This document shows, piece after piece, positions 49,135 to 61,435 of a stretch of 64,000 bases of DNA. A program made the position numbers and the translations under genes. The notes below the pieces were generated by a model. It ran no database searches. It was not told where the DNA came from and worked only from the letters and a program-made list of their open reading frames with translations. The DNA is from Serilophus lunatus (Eukaryota; Chordata; Aves; Passeriformes; Eurylaimidae): positions 2,914,542 through 2,978,541 of the forward strand of contig VXBA01011249.1 in the NCBI GenBank assembly GCA_013399895.1, given 5' to 3'. Numbering within the stretch: the stretch's first letter is position 1; every line of letters starts with the position of its first letter.

Positions 49135-52100
49135 ATCAGCACGTTCTTGGTGCTGTTTCTGTGTGAGGATGGAGAGTTAACCACCATCTAAGAAAGCAGA
49201 AGAGGGCAATTTCTCCAGGAAAAAAAAATCAGTGAATATTTGTTCACATTTTAAAACACATCTGCTATGATTCTCTTCAAACTATTTATTGTCAGAAAAG
49301 GAAGCTCAAGACAGTACTTAAGCAATTTTAGAAGATACTACCAATGATTAATTCCCGAATTCTTAATTCTAAGCATTTTGATTGGAAAGATGATTCTATG
49401 AATAGTGTTTGTCAGTCTATTTCAAGTTTTCGTTACTGCTTAGTTACTCCTGACAATTGTTTCTCTGATGATTTCACTTAAGAAAATATGTCAGGTTTAT
49501 AAACAACTCACAAAACAAAAAGGATAAGAAGTGTATTTACAGACAACTCTTTTCTTACTTCTGCTCAGCAAGAGTAAAATGGGGTATATGTTATAGTCTC
49601 AGCTCTATGGCTTTTCGTTCTATGTCGCTGACTTAGGAAAAAGATAATTTGTTCACCAACACAGAATCAACCTATTTTCGGTAAGTTCAGTGAACACCTT
49701 GCACAGCTCTTTCTCCTGACATTTGAGAGAGGTCAGGTGAGTGCATTAAGCACATTATGAGAAATCCCTTGCCATGTTGGCATGTCCTACACCTCTGTGT
49801 TATTTTTTTTTTTTTTAATTTGCTTTCAAACCCAAAAGGGATCAGGGAAACTGGGAGTTAGTTGGTGCTGTTCTGAATAAGCAAAAGTTGTGTCCATGAG
49901 GTTATGACCTTTGTGCCACAGCACAAGCACAGCTTACAGCAATGGAGCTGTGCAGGCATGTAAGTTGAGACATGCAGTCCATGTGTACATTTTCTCACAT
50001 ATTTCCACTTTACAGAAAGTATCCCCAACAAAACAAACGTAGAAAAGGAAAATAAATATAAGCAAATCCATTTTACAGTTAATCAGAGAGATGGAGTAAA
50101 AGTCACTCCAAAAACTTCCCTTCAGCTTGTACAGCATCATCAAAATGCCTGCTTTGGCATCCACAGCGTCTACCTTAAATGCCTACATTGTGTATATTCT
50201 TTTTGTTCCCACTAATGCAATTGAACATTTGGGAAACAAGGGCAAGAGGCAGCTTCTTACCGATGGCAAGCACTTGTTTGTGGGTGTTTGTCTGAAATCT
50301 GAAGAAAGAAAACATTTGCCCATGGAGGACAGTGGAAATGGGAAAGCCTGTGCCCTGCTGAAACCCTATCTGTGCTGCATCAAGTAAGTGAGATTATCGA
50401 TGAATGTGCCACATGACAATTTTTTTCCCTATACTTTAAATAACTTTACAATAACCTTATTTATGTAAATTTGATTCTCTGAAAGTTTGAAAGTTATATT
50501 TTTTGTGAGCGTTTGTTCTTTGCCCATTTCCCTAGCAATCCTTCTCATTAAACAATGTTTTTATGTCTAGATTATGTTACTCTTGACATCAAATTTCAGG
50601 CAGTTTTTAATTATGGAAAATTAGATATGTAACTTAGAGCTTCCCTAGGATACTCTTTGCATATGTTACTAGGATTTACACACCAGATCAAAATAGGTCT
50701 TGCTGTCCCTGGAAGTGATCTGTGGGCTATATTTTTACATGGATAAACTGTTCTTGTACACTTTCTCCAGTCCATTAACGTGAGCAGTCTCTTCTTTAAT
50801 ATTTGACACGAAAGTCCTCTCTGATTCTATCTGATTGTCATGGTGATGGATTTAACATATTATGTGCTTTATAATGGTTTATATCCATGTCCTAGAAAGT
50901 GGTTAAGAGATTTTTATTTTGACTAGCAACAAATGCAGTCAATGGGGGTTTCATATCATACTGTGGGGTTTTTTGTCCCTGCAAGTAAATGAAGAGTAAA
51001 GCAGAACTGCAGGACGATGAATCCCTTTCCTAAATGTACATAGAGTGAACAGGAACTGTGTAAGTTATTTTATAGTAACACAATTACTTAAGGTACTGGA
51101 CATCTTAAGTGTTCAAGTGCCACAGGCAGCACTTGAATATCGCTGAAACAAAGAGATCTTTTAAAACCCAGAGGCTTTTTCAGATGATCTGACATACCAG
51201 AGTGGTAGATTTTCATGATGGGTCCCAAGATTTGGACTTACAAAACCCAGTTTAGCCAGGGTTTGTATCTAAAGGTCAATCTAGGCAGGGAAGTTGTGTG
51301 TCAGCCTTATTTTCTGGCACATCCTGGTCACTTAGGTATTTTTCTTTCACCTTTTGAAAACAATGAGACAATTATAAGTTTTAATTTTGTATTTATTCAC
51401 CTTTTTACATGCATGTTAAGCATTGAAAGGCCATTCTGTATAACCACTAATATTTCATCCTTTAAATGTGAGCTTTTACTTGGAGACTACTCTGCTTCTG
51501 TGCTGTGTAGGATCAAACTACTTGGCAGGGCAACAAATTCGATTTGCATTAGGAAAGGGATATTACACATATAGGATTTCACAGTTCATTTTATATCCTA
51601 ATCATCAGAAGGCCTTATTTGGGGGCTGAACCAGAGGGATTTGCCTCTCACAAAATCAGTGTATCCAATATCAAAATATTTCACAAAGCTGATTTCATTT
51701 CATTTCTCCAAAGTCAGTTAATGAAAGGTGCAATTCTAGTGAGCAGCCTTTGGTCTCAAAACTCTCTGGGTCCTCTTTAGTTTCATTAAGAGTGAATTAA
51801 TGTAATGTTAGATGCTGACATTTAAGGGTCACTGCACTCCTATACATTGCAATAGAATGGATATCCATTAAAAATATTATAAGACTAATCCTGCAAAGAG
51901 TGAATCAGAAGTTGAGGATGCTCAGCTCTCCTTAGGGGCTACAGATTTGTAGACAGATCTCTAATGGCCCAGCTGTGCTCTTCTGGTGCCCATGCTCTCC
52001 ATGTCATTTTGACTGCTCCTTGTTCTTGACTCACTGTGAGCTTCACTGGGCTCAAAACCTTTTCTTCAGGGAAGTGACTGAACCCATACTCATTTATACT

Positions 52101-52960
52101 GAAGAAACAAATATTATTGTGAGAAACTACCCTCTATTGTGAGAGAATGCCCTCTTTTTGCCTTGTTGAGAGAGTTCAGAAGGGAGGTGGTTTTCAGATT
52201 TTGGGAGACAGACCTGTAAGCATATTTCCTCATGGTTACAAAAATCCAGAGAAAAAGAGCAGAATTACTTGGATGAGATTAGTCTGTCATGGTAATAGTA
52301 CTTATTTTACTGACCTTTTGGTTCTCTCACCTTTTTTCTCTGCAGCTGAGAAAATTGATAGATCTTCATTAATAACATTCCAAAGTAAAATAGCTTTAGT
52401 GTTGCTAATTTTTTCAAGTGAATGTGTCTAAGTCAGAGATGCTGTGCCACTGGCAGACCACAGTTTGTAATTCTGGTGCAACCCACACAACTCTTGGCTC
52501 AACAAAGGCTTTAACTGCTGCACCCTCACACTGGGCTCAAGCTGCCATAGAAGTTAAGCTGATGCAGAGTATGACAATTATATGGCCTCAGGCTGTTCTT
52601 CTGCCCACATTAGTGTGTATTCACTGTGGCTTCTGAGCTTTTCCAGTCATCAGAGTCCTTCAGTCCTCACTAAGGGATATGTAAAAATTGCTGGAAAATA
52701 TGCTCTGTTTTTATACAGAGAATGCAAAAGCTTCACTTGTGCATCTGTGTTGGTGGCCTGCTCACATATTACTCAGCAGTTTGGGGTGGACTCAGTTTGG
52801 GGTGCTCAGGCTGTCTTCTGACAGCTGCCACTGTTGTACTGACTAACAAATTCCCCTTTATTATTCAGAACTCCCCACTCAGATCCAACAAAACTGAACC
52901 TCTGGGTTCAGTGATTAGTTAGTGTCCACTTAAACCATGCAGAAAAGCAGCAGAGTGATC
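49135..52960. other. AT-rich gene-free DNA
   Basis: No gene or clear repeat. A T-run lies at 49803-49816, and a 12-base direct repeat CAGTTTGGGGTG occurs at 52777 and 52793. Confidence 0.45.
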
Positions 52961-53055
52961 TGTGAGTTGGATGCTGGCCTGAGAGTCAGCATGGACCTGC
53001 AGTAAAATCATAGGCAAGACACTTCACTATTCAGGTTTTCTAATCTATACTGATT
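52961..53055 (+). mobile_element. MIR/CORE-SINE-like fragment
   Basis: TGTGAGTTGGATGCTGGCCT then GAGAGTCAGCATGGACCTG resembles a tRNA-derived SINE head. It is followed by AGGCAAGACACTTCACTATT and a TTTTCTAATCTATA block that resemble the conserved body. The two parts are in the expected order, with the B-box region deleted. Confidence 0.5.
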
Positions 53056-53185
53056 TCCTTTTGAATTCTGAAGACTGTGACTAAAAAATGAATGCAGTTG
53101 TCAAACTTACCTTAAAAAAATCCTAACTGAGAAGAAAACCTTTAAGACTGTACTGGTTTGAGGGGGCTGGGATCGTGGGGGGTCA

Positions 53186-53456
53186 NNNNNNNNNNNNNNN
53201 NNNNNNNNNNNNNNNNNNNNNNNNNNNNNNNNNNNNNNNNNNNNNNNNNNNNNNNNNNNNNNNNNNNNNNNNNNNNNNNNNNNNNNNNNNNNNNNNNNNN
53301 NNNNNNNNNNNNNNNNNNNNNNNNNNNNNNNNNNNNNNNNNNNNNNNNNNNNNNNNNNNNNNNNNNNNNNNNNNNNNNNNNNNNNNNNNNNNNNNNNNNN
53401 NNNNNNNNNNNNNNNNNNNNNNNNNNNNNNNNNNNNNNNNNNNNNNNNNNNNNNNN
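53186..53456. other. Assembly gap, 271 N
   Basis: The gap starts right after three G-runs (GGGGG, GGG, GGGGGG within 53162-53182) and ends in GC-rich DNA, a combination that often defeats sequencing. Frames across it are meaningless. Confidence 0.99.
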
Positions 53457-53695
53457 CACAGTGGCTTCCCAGGGCGAGCAGCGGCCTGGGGGCACAGCCA
53501 CGGGGAAGCCCCAGTGTCCCTCCGGGGGGCGGCGGCTCCTCACTCCCACCCCGGAGCGCGGGCAGCAGCACGCAGCCCCGGGCCGGCCTGGCCGGGAATT
53601 TCAGCACCACGGCTCCTAAGGGACAGCGGTGGAGGGCTGGCCCTGGCACCGTGTTGGCGCTGTGGCATCTCTGAGGTGCTGCAGCCATGAGAACA

Positions 53696-53704
53696 AAGAT
53701 GGCG
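53696..53704 (+). promoter_or_regulatory. YY1-like site AAGATGGCG
   Basis: AAAGATGGCGCC contains the AAGATGGCG core recognised by YY1, which often sits near transcription starts. It lies in the CpG-rich part of the LTR-like block. Confidence 0.35.
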
Positions 53705-54385
53705 CCTAATGACTGAATTCATGAGTTCTTCGTCGGGAAAACACCGGAAACCGAGGCGGGCCCGACCGGCTGGGTGAATGGGAAGCCAGTGTGGGCAGGA
53801 AGAAGGCGGCGATATTCACGCGAGACGGAGAAGGCTTAAAAGTCGAGGCACGGCCCCGCCCCGCTCTCTTCTTTGGCTGCCACTGCAAGGAGAAGGATCA
53901 CAGCCCCGGTGTCCAGTGCCTGCAGACCCCACAGCAGGATTCCACCCATTTCTCTCAACACGAGAGCCATTTCTAGCTTGCTAGCAAGTATCCTTCGGAA
54001 AGGGGGAGGGAGAGAGTTGGTTTTTACCTCTGTTTGTGTTTTTCAGAGAGCTTGGAGGGCCTGAAGTCCTTCGGAGAGAGGGAAAAGAAGGAGACACCCT
54101 TTCCTACCCTTCCTTCCTGTTTCTTTCAACTAGTCATCTAGCTGAAAGGAAGAGTTCCCTTTCTTTTTTTTGGTTTTTGTTTTTTTTTCTTTTTGTGTGT
54201 TTTTTTCCCTTTGTGTGTTGGGTGTCCCTTGATGTAATTCTGGGGCCTCCTCTGGGTTATCCCTGCCTCCAATTTAATTCCCCTGTAATAAGTTGTTCAC
54301 CTGCTACAACTCTATTCAGTTTTCCGTCACCTGTATTGAACCTGCCCCCTGAATGCTAAAAGGTGGATTAAACCACCACAAAGAG

Positions 54386-57072
54386 TTAACTAATATCCAT
54401 TCTTTGACACATATCAAAATTTAATTATATTAAGCTATTACTGTATTTTAAAATGACAAAATAATAAAATTTGATTGTTGTGACTTATTCAGTTGTTAAA
54501 ATCATGATCCAGTTGTGATTGATTTTAACCATGTGGGTCTCCATAGCCACTTAATAGGACAGATTAAATATTAAATATATTTAAAACTGCATGCTACAGA
54601 ATTTCTGATGTTTTTTCATCATAATTAGTTCCAAGGAACATGGTGTTTTAGAAGAAAAATTGCATATATGTGAAATTGTGATAGTTTTCTCAGAGTTCTC
54701 TGTACTTTTGGCACAGTTTAGGCCTCTAAACTTCCTTCCTTGTGATGCACAAGTATTGGCTGATCAAGTGAAGTGACACCATAAATCCAAAATGAACTCA
54801 CCTAGCAGTTTCCAAATGATACTTACGCTGGAAGATACAGAGCCTCTTGGTATTTACAGTACTATTGATAAGCTCCAATTTTAGAAAGCAATATCTGTGC
54901 AAACTGCTTCAAGGCAGAATAACCATTTCAGCCCAACATCTAGAAGCTGCTACTACTAATCAAGTCTCCAACCATGAGCTTGCAGTTCTAAACCACTTAT
55001 ATAGGGGAGCAGTAAAGGATGTCAGACTCCTAGTATTCAACAGCACCTCTCCCTTTCCACTAAAACCACTTTCTCACACAAGGATTCAAGTTGAAATAAA
55101 ACAATGTTCAGGCCATCAACCCTTACAGTTATTTCTGCCTCTGAGATTGCACTAGCAAATTTGACTAAGGAGAACAGGTACTTGATGTTCAAGAAGCTAC
55201 ATGGCCAGCCTGGAAGAGCTTGTCTACACAAAGACAGAATCAGGCTGTGTGTTCTGCTGTGTCACATTGACCTATTTTATCTCTGAAAGTTATCAGTTTT
55301 GAAATTATTGTTAACAAAGTGAAAAATAATAGCCTTGTGTCTGTCTTTACATCTAGAGGACAGTACCAGAGAACTGTGCAAAATACAAGTCATCTAGATC
55401 CATAAATGTGCTTCAATATTTAATTACCATAGCTTGTGTCCAGCTAATTTTCCCAGGCTCCAGCTAGCACTTGTAATGAGTCAGTGACAATTAGCAGAAG
55501 AGCACATAAACTACAGGCCTAGCAAGGATGAGCTTAATTTTCAAAAATTCCTGAGATTTTTGTGGTAAGCACTCAAACACAGGGAGTTTCATCCAAAATT
55601 CATTACTCTTCTGGTCGAGAGAAGGTAAATGGTGTTTTTCTGCTACTGTTACTATACAGAGATGGTAGCACCACCCCTTCAGAAGAATTTCCCTTTCCAT
55701 CTTTCTTTCTCATCCCTTTCCCTCAATAATTCTTACACTATAAGCAATGTTTCCACAGTACTCTGTGGGTTTTATATATTAAAAGATCAAAGCCTAGTAT
55801 GGAAATCTGTTGGATCAACCAGGCTGACTTTTTACAGTCCCTGTGCACCAACCTTCAAGACTCATTTTCCAAACCCGTTTGCAAATGGGACACAGGAGAG
55901 TTTTCTTAGAGCTGGTATCTTCACAGTTCAAGCACATATCTGAACAGAGAAAATGTTCATCTTTTTTGTTGCAAACAAATTGGATATGCCATGTTCTTTC
56001 AACTGCTTGATTGCTATTTGGCAGTAGTTTCTGAGCATTTTTAAATTTAATAGTTGTGTGTATCAAATAAAAAGCCTATAGTAAAGCAGACCCCAAAAAT
56101 ATGCATATTGTTTGCTTAGATCTAAAATTAATAACTGCTGTTAGCACAAATAAGTAAAAGAAGTAATATGTCATCACTGGGCTTTTGTTTAGACTAATTT
56201 CTATGATGTCTGCTCTGCATCATGCAATACAAATATTCTTCCAGCCCCAGTATTACAAGTGGGAAATGAACAAATGTAAGCCATATATGTCATGCAGGAC
56301 TCTGTAGCTTTACAGAACCTTACTGTGCACCATTTCCTCTGAAAGTCTTTCAGAAACACTTCAGGCATCCTTATATGATAAATATTCAGCTAGATCCTGG
56401 GCAGAAGGCTTAAGTTTTAGTTACCATAAATGACAGCGGCAACAAGCAGGCTATGCTGTGGAGGGAGAAACAATTTTTTAATTTAGTCCTAAACAATACC
56501 TGGGGCTTCCTTTGAAATAAAGGATCACTCTTTCAGACTGACCATAAAGCACTTGAAATCAACATTCCTATAGCCATGAACAGCCAAAATTTTATTTTAA
56601 GAAGGAGAAAGTACATAAAAATGAGAAATCTTGTTAAAATGGAATTTAAAAGGAGCAACCAAAAGAATAAAAATTTGCAGTCCTATGTTTATACAAACTA
56701 TTAAATTTTCAGAGTAATTGTACATTACATATCTAAAAAAACCCTCCGAAACCAAACCTTAAAGGACCACACAAAGAAGGCAGCATGACTATATAACATA
56801 GTAAGGGCAGCTAATTGGGATAAAAAGAAATCCTTCGAAAAGTGGAGCTTATGGGGCGGAATGAAGAAAATAGAAAAGAACCTAAACCATAGCAAGTCAA
56901 ATGTTAACTCATAATAACAAAAAGATTCTAAGGAACAGGATACTAAAGGTATAAAAAAGTAGTAATAAAATATTTTTTTAAAACTCTTTAGCAGAAATTC
57001 TCCCAGAGGCTTTGTAGGGTTGATAGATGATTGAGCTGTAATAGCAGGGCTTATCAAAGACAAAGTACTATA
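54386..57072. other. AT-rich gene-free DNA
   Basis: No recognisable gene or repeat; frames of 60-116 codons on both strands have no known product. Confidence 0.5.
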
Positions 57073-57097
57073 CAATTAGGGTGAGGAACCCTAATTG
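57073..57097. repeat. Perfect 10-bp inverted repeat CAATTAGGGT, 5-base loop
   Basis: CAATTAGGGT (57073-57082), GAGGA, ACCCTAATTG (57088-57097). Each arm has a TAATT homeodomain-type core, so it could be a paired binding site as well as a hairpin. By rough arithmetic about one such hairpin is expected by chance in the window. Confidence 0.6.
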
Positions 57098-58971
57098 CAC
57101 TCACTCAGTTATGAGCTCTAGATTAGCTATTATCACTCAAAAAACAGAGATTTGGTAGTTCTTGTAGGTACTTTAATGAAAATGTCAGATCAGTGTTTAA
57201 CATCTGCGGAGTAACAAATAGAATGTCAGAAATCATGGAGAAAGGAACAGAGAGCAAAGTAAAAAATGCTGTATACAAATCTGCAAAAAAAAGCCTAAAC
57301 CTTGAGTTCTGGATACTCTGTGTTTTGGTTGGTGAGCTGCCTGTGTGACCACTTAGTTCAAGGTCCTTCTCATCACCCCAGAAAGCATTTCCCTGAAGTA
57401 CAGGAGATATAGATCATTTTGCCTCTCTCTAATATGATCCTCACTCCCAGTAGACTGCCTTTGGTATGATCTCTAAGATATCTGTAGGTAGGATACTCTA
57501 ATTTCTTCTGGAGAAGACTGCTCCAATTTGTTTAGAGTATTAAATATCAATGACAGAGAAAAAAAAAGAGAACATGATTCTAGAGGCTGGTGACCGAGCT
57601 ACTTGTTGGGGAAGGTGAGGAGATCTGAATCAGAGCTGCTGGTCTAGTTAGGAGACTCTTCCCATACTGAAAAGTATCCTATCCAGTAAGGTATTTTTTC
57701 ACTGTCTCCATGTATGGATTAATTAATGCTTATGGTAGCAAAGTGCCAAAGTCAGGAGACGAAGACCTTAAATCTGAGAATGTGTTCTTGCCTAGTATTT
57801 ATTAGAGAACCTCTCTGTGAGTCCTAGTTCAAAGCACTTGAGAATGGATTTGAGTTCTCAATTTCATGGGTGAATTGAGTATATAGTTCAGTATGGATCT
57901 ATTCAGATGCCTATTTGAAAGCATGCTTCAGGTGAGAATAGCAATCTATTATAAATACTAATGAAGTTTGAGGGTCAGACTGCTCAGTGCTAACATGATT
58001 TGAATCATTCTGGGTTAGTCTTTCTGTATTAGAACAAGTTTCATTTCAGAACTACAGCTACTTCCACTTTCACGGATGTTGACGACTTATGTACCAGTGG
58101 TGTCAAGAAGGTCCACAAGTGGTTTTATGGATTTATTACCTACCTAACTGCTGTCACCAGTTTCAGTGAAGATAATCCTTATGGGGCTATCATCTTTCTG
58201 CAGATGAAACTGGCAGGACCCAGCTTTTAGGACACTCATTTTAAAGCTAGTCATATTTCTAATTACTTCTGAGCTCATGCATCTTGAACAGCTAAGTCCA
58301 TATTTTGATCTTCATTTTTTAATTTTTTTAGGCTTCTGGCAGTATCAAAAACAAGCTACAGAAGAATTAACCTATTGGTAGGGGACAGATCTTTTGGAAG
58401 CCAGTCTAAGACTGGAAAGAATGATTGTTACCCCAGAAAATCCCGCATACCTCTTTAATTTCTCTTCCAAGTGCAAAAGAGACTCCCTCAACCTCATTTC
58501 TCTATTAAACACATAATAGAACATCAAAAAAGTGGTTTTTTACACAAATCCATGCACAACTTCTTCCTAGGAGAGAAAGAGAACAAGAACCACACGTTGT
58601 GCATTGCTTTAATGTGCTACTGGATAGCCATCTGATCCTGCCAATGAAGGGTGTGGCACCAGAGCCAGAGCAAACCAGAAAAGGAGACTCAGCTTTTACA
58701 TTAATCCTGTTTTTTTTCTTTTTTGCTTTTTTTTTTGCCAAAAGCAAGTTAGAAACTTCAGATGAAGACATCATTTTTATGGCCCATTTCTTTTATTTCC
58801 TTTTGAAAGCAAGTTTATTTTGTTTCCAAGAACTGACCTTTGATGATTTTTTGTTGCATATTGTAGTTTCTCTTCCTTATTTTTCTTATCCATAGATAGG
58901 GCAACTATATTACCATCTCTGGAATACTGAAATCTTTGGCACATGGAGGTGGTTATTGTGTAAGTCTACTG
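57098..58971. other. AT-rich gene-free DNA
   Basis: Nothing recognisable besides T-runs near 58710-58737. Confidence 0.45.
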
Positions 58972-59057
58972 TAATAGGTCAAAATCTCAGCTGGTGTGAA
59001 TTGCTGTAGCTCCATCAGTGTTGCCAATTTACACTAGTAAATAATATAGGTCTGTTG
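58972..59057. mobile_element. Relic of a palindromic amniote interspersed repeat
   Basis: CTCAGCTGGTGTGAATTGCTGTAGCTCCAT on the left (58986 on) is partly mirrored by GCCAATTTACACTAG (59023-59037) on the right. From memory this pairing is typical of an old, abundant palindromic repeat of turtles, crocodilians and birds, centred on a short inverted core that is mostly deleted here. I cannot name the family with certainty; a non-autonomous DNA transposon is likely. Confidence 0.5.
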
Positions 59058-60985
59058 CTATAACTGCTAGAATTCATACTTGCTTCGGTAGAAACACCAG
59101 ATCCCATTAAAATGCTTCAATTGGTTTCTGCTGGACCAGCAGAAGTCCTATTACTGTGTTCCAGTGTCTAATTGCCATCTGGAACCAGTAGCAACCACAC
59201 GAGAGTGTAAAACTGCAATATTGAGAAGCCTTCCTCTGCTTGGGTTTGATTCACTGCTGCTACCCTACATCTGTGTAACTTCAAAGAGTTGAGTGGAGTT
59301 CTCCATGCTGAATTCAGTGCCCCGTTGTTGCCTAATCACTTTCTTTACAACCACAATTTTTTCTCCTTTTCCTAAGCACTTTCTTCCTATGTTTTGAGGG
59401 AAGAATGGAGTGCAAAGGAAAATGGAACGTTCAGTCTTCTCTCATTTTCCCCTTCCATTTACAAACTCAATATAGAAGTTGTCTGTGTCATATTTCCTAC
59501 ACACATCTTCCTGGTTTCTCTTGTGCCACAGTCATCCTTACTCCAAAATTTTTTCATTCTTAATATGAACTGCCACTTTTATGAATTTGCCTTTAAATTC
59601 TTCCCCTTTACCTTCTGACATATCCCACATATTGTTTTGTGATAAATACAAGCACATTAACAAACTTTAAGATAGAAAGGACCATGACTACATTTTGCTT
59701 ACTGAGTAGGGCAGGCCAAAACATTGCTACAGTGTTCATTTTGTCAGTTCAATCTAAAAGTTATTGTCCCTATGCATATGTGAGGAAGATATCTAGACTT
59801 TAGAGATTTCAAATGTGGAATTCATTCTAGGTAAATAATTGGATTTTGAGTTTGTGTTTTTATGTTTGTTTGGTTGGGGTTTTGTTTTGTTTTGTTGGTT
59901 TTTTTAATTTTTATTAACATAATAACATTTGATAGGCTTTATCAGTGGTATGGGTCCTGATGCAAACACCTTCTCTAAATCTGCCCACTGTTGACAATTC
60001 TGTAGCATGAAGTATGCACCTCTCAAAAACATGGGAGCCACAGTATCTACAATGTCTGCACAAAAGCTTAGCATGCCCCATAAGCAAGTGTGGTTATTGC
60101 CTCAGGCAGTAGTAAGATCCTAAATCCTCTTAAATCTGTGAGACAGAAGTCCTCTGGTGTGTAAAAGTAAAATACAACAAATGGATATTAGTGTGAAATG
60201 GCTGTACTATCAGACCTCGAAGTAACACATGGTGCTGAGTGTTTTTGAGTGTTGCAGATGAAGATAAGAAAGAAATATTCTGGAAGCAATAAAAGCTAAA
60301 CATGGTTCCATGTCCCTGACTGACAGCAGAGAACAGGCAATGATTTAAGGACACTGTACATGAAATTTCATCATCTTCCACAAAATCTGGGAAAGGTGAG
60401 AAGAAATGTTCCCCCAACTAAGAAGGGGAACTACTTTTTTAATGAACTACAGAAGTTTTCCAAGAAAAAATATCATATGTACAGGGCTATTTCTGCAATG
60501 GCTAGAGTACCATAAACCCAATACCATTATATATGCTAATGACTATAGGTTCTCTTTATTAGATAACCAAGTAGTACATTTCATAAGCTATTATTCATCT
60601 ACAACTTGCCTCTTCAGTCGTATCAGTGTTTGACCTTTAGAATTGCTCAGATATGCTGTGTATCCGTTTTTATCATTCATGTGGAGGATAACATCTTTCA
60701 GCTCATTCAGCTCATTTCAGGAGAAGTGAGGATGAAACTGGAGACTGAGAGCATTGTGCTGCTGTGGACATGAGATTAATATTTATTTTAAATTGTATAG
60801 TCTGCATCCTGCAAATACTAACTTCTTACTTACCAACTTAAAGATTTACTTTAGGAAGTTAGTGTGATACTGAGAGGTAACAGCAAAGTAGAAGCAATAT
60901 TACAAAGCTAGTTACCTTAAGAAGGATTCCCATCCCTGGTTTCCATGCCTGCTATGCAGTGCCAGCTAGTTAAAGCTGTTCATAT
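59058..60985. other. AT-rich gene-free DNA
   Basis: A second weak trace of palindromic-repeat-like sequence lies at about 59245-59315 (TGTGTAACTTC and GAGTGGAGTT). TCAGCTCAT is duplicated in tandem near 60698-60716. No gene is seen. Confidence 0.4.
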
Positions 60986-61435
60986 TATCATAGAATAATA
61001 GAATAACCTGGGTTGGAAGGGACACACAAAGATCATCAAAGTCCAACTTCTGGCCCTGCACAGGATGGCCCCAACAATCACACCCTGTGCCTGAGAGTGT
61101 TGTCCAAATGCTTCTTGAATTCTGTCAGGCTTGGTGCCCATGACCACTTCCCTGAGGTGCCTGTTCCAGTGCCCAACCATCCTCTGAGTGAAGAACCTTT
61201 TCCTAATATCCAACCTAAACCGCCCCTGACACAACTTCATGCCATTCTCTGAGGCCTTGTCACTGTTTACTAGAGAGAAGAGATCAGTGTCTAGCCCTCC
61301 TGAATAAGTTGTAGACTGCAATGAGGTCTTCTCCTCAGTCTCCTCTTCTCCAGGTCGAGCAGACCTGAGCTCTAGGTCCTTCACTCATTGTAGCCTTCCT
61401 TTAGATGCTTTCTAATAGGTTTTTATCTTTAAATG
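60986..61435 (-). mobile_element. CR1 LINE, 3' fragment (antisense), best-preserved tail
   Basis: The plus strand starts TCATAGAATAATAGAATAACC, the complement of the CR1 terminal 8-bp repeats, then GGGTTGGAAGGGACAC. Downstream blocks such as CCTGTTCCAGTGCCC (61161-) and CTCCTCTTCTCCAGG (61340-) and the final CTTTCTAATAGG-like stretch follow the order of the CR1 3' region on the minus strand. A small internal deletion is likely near 61380. The 79- and 134-codon frames inside it are not genes. Confidence 0.93.

Larger units (their letters stand above)
53149..54380 (+). mobile_element. Probable solo LTR of an endogenous retrovirus (contains a gap)
   Basis: The block begins TGTACTGGTTTG and ends ACCACCACA, giving the TG...CA ends of an LTR. 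It is flanked by AAGAC (53144-53148) and AAGAG (54381-54385), a possible 5-bp target duplication with one mismatch. It is GC-rich in its first half, in contrast to the AT-rich surroundings, and then turns T-rich. No retroviral gene is present, which fits a solo LTR. From memory the start resembles songbird ERV LTRs. A small CpG-rich promoter unrelated to a retrovirus is the main alternative. Confidence 0.5.

Noticed and set aside
53107..53690. Frames of 135-193 codons spanning the second gap
   Set aside because: They cross 271 N and GC-rich LTR-like sequence; no protein similarity recognised.
61013..61384. 79-codon plus and 134-codon minus frames
   Set aside because: They lie within the third CR1 copy.
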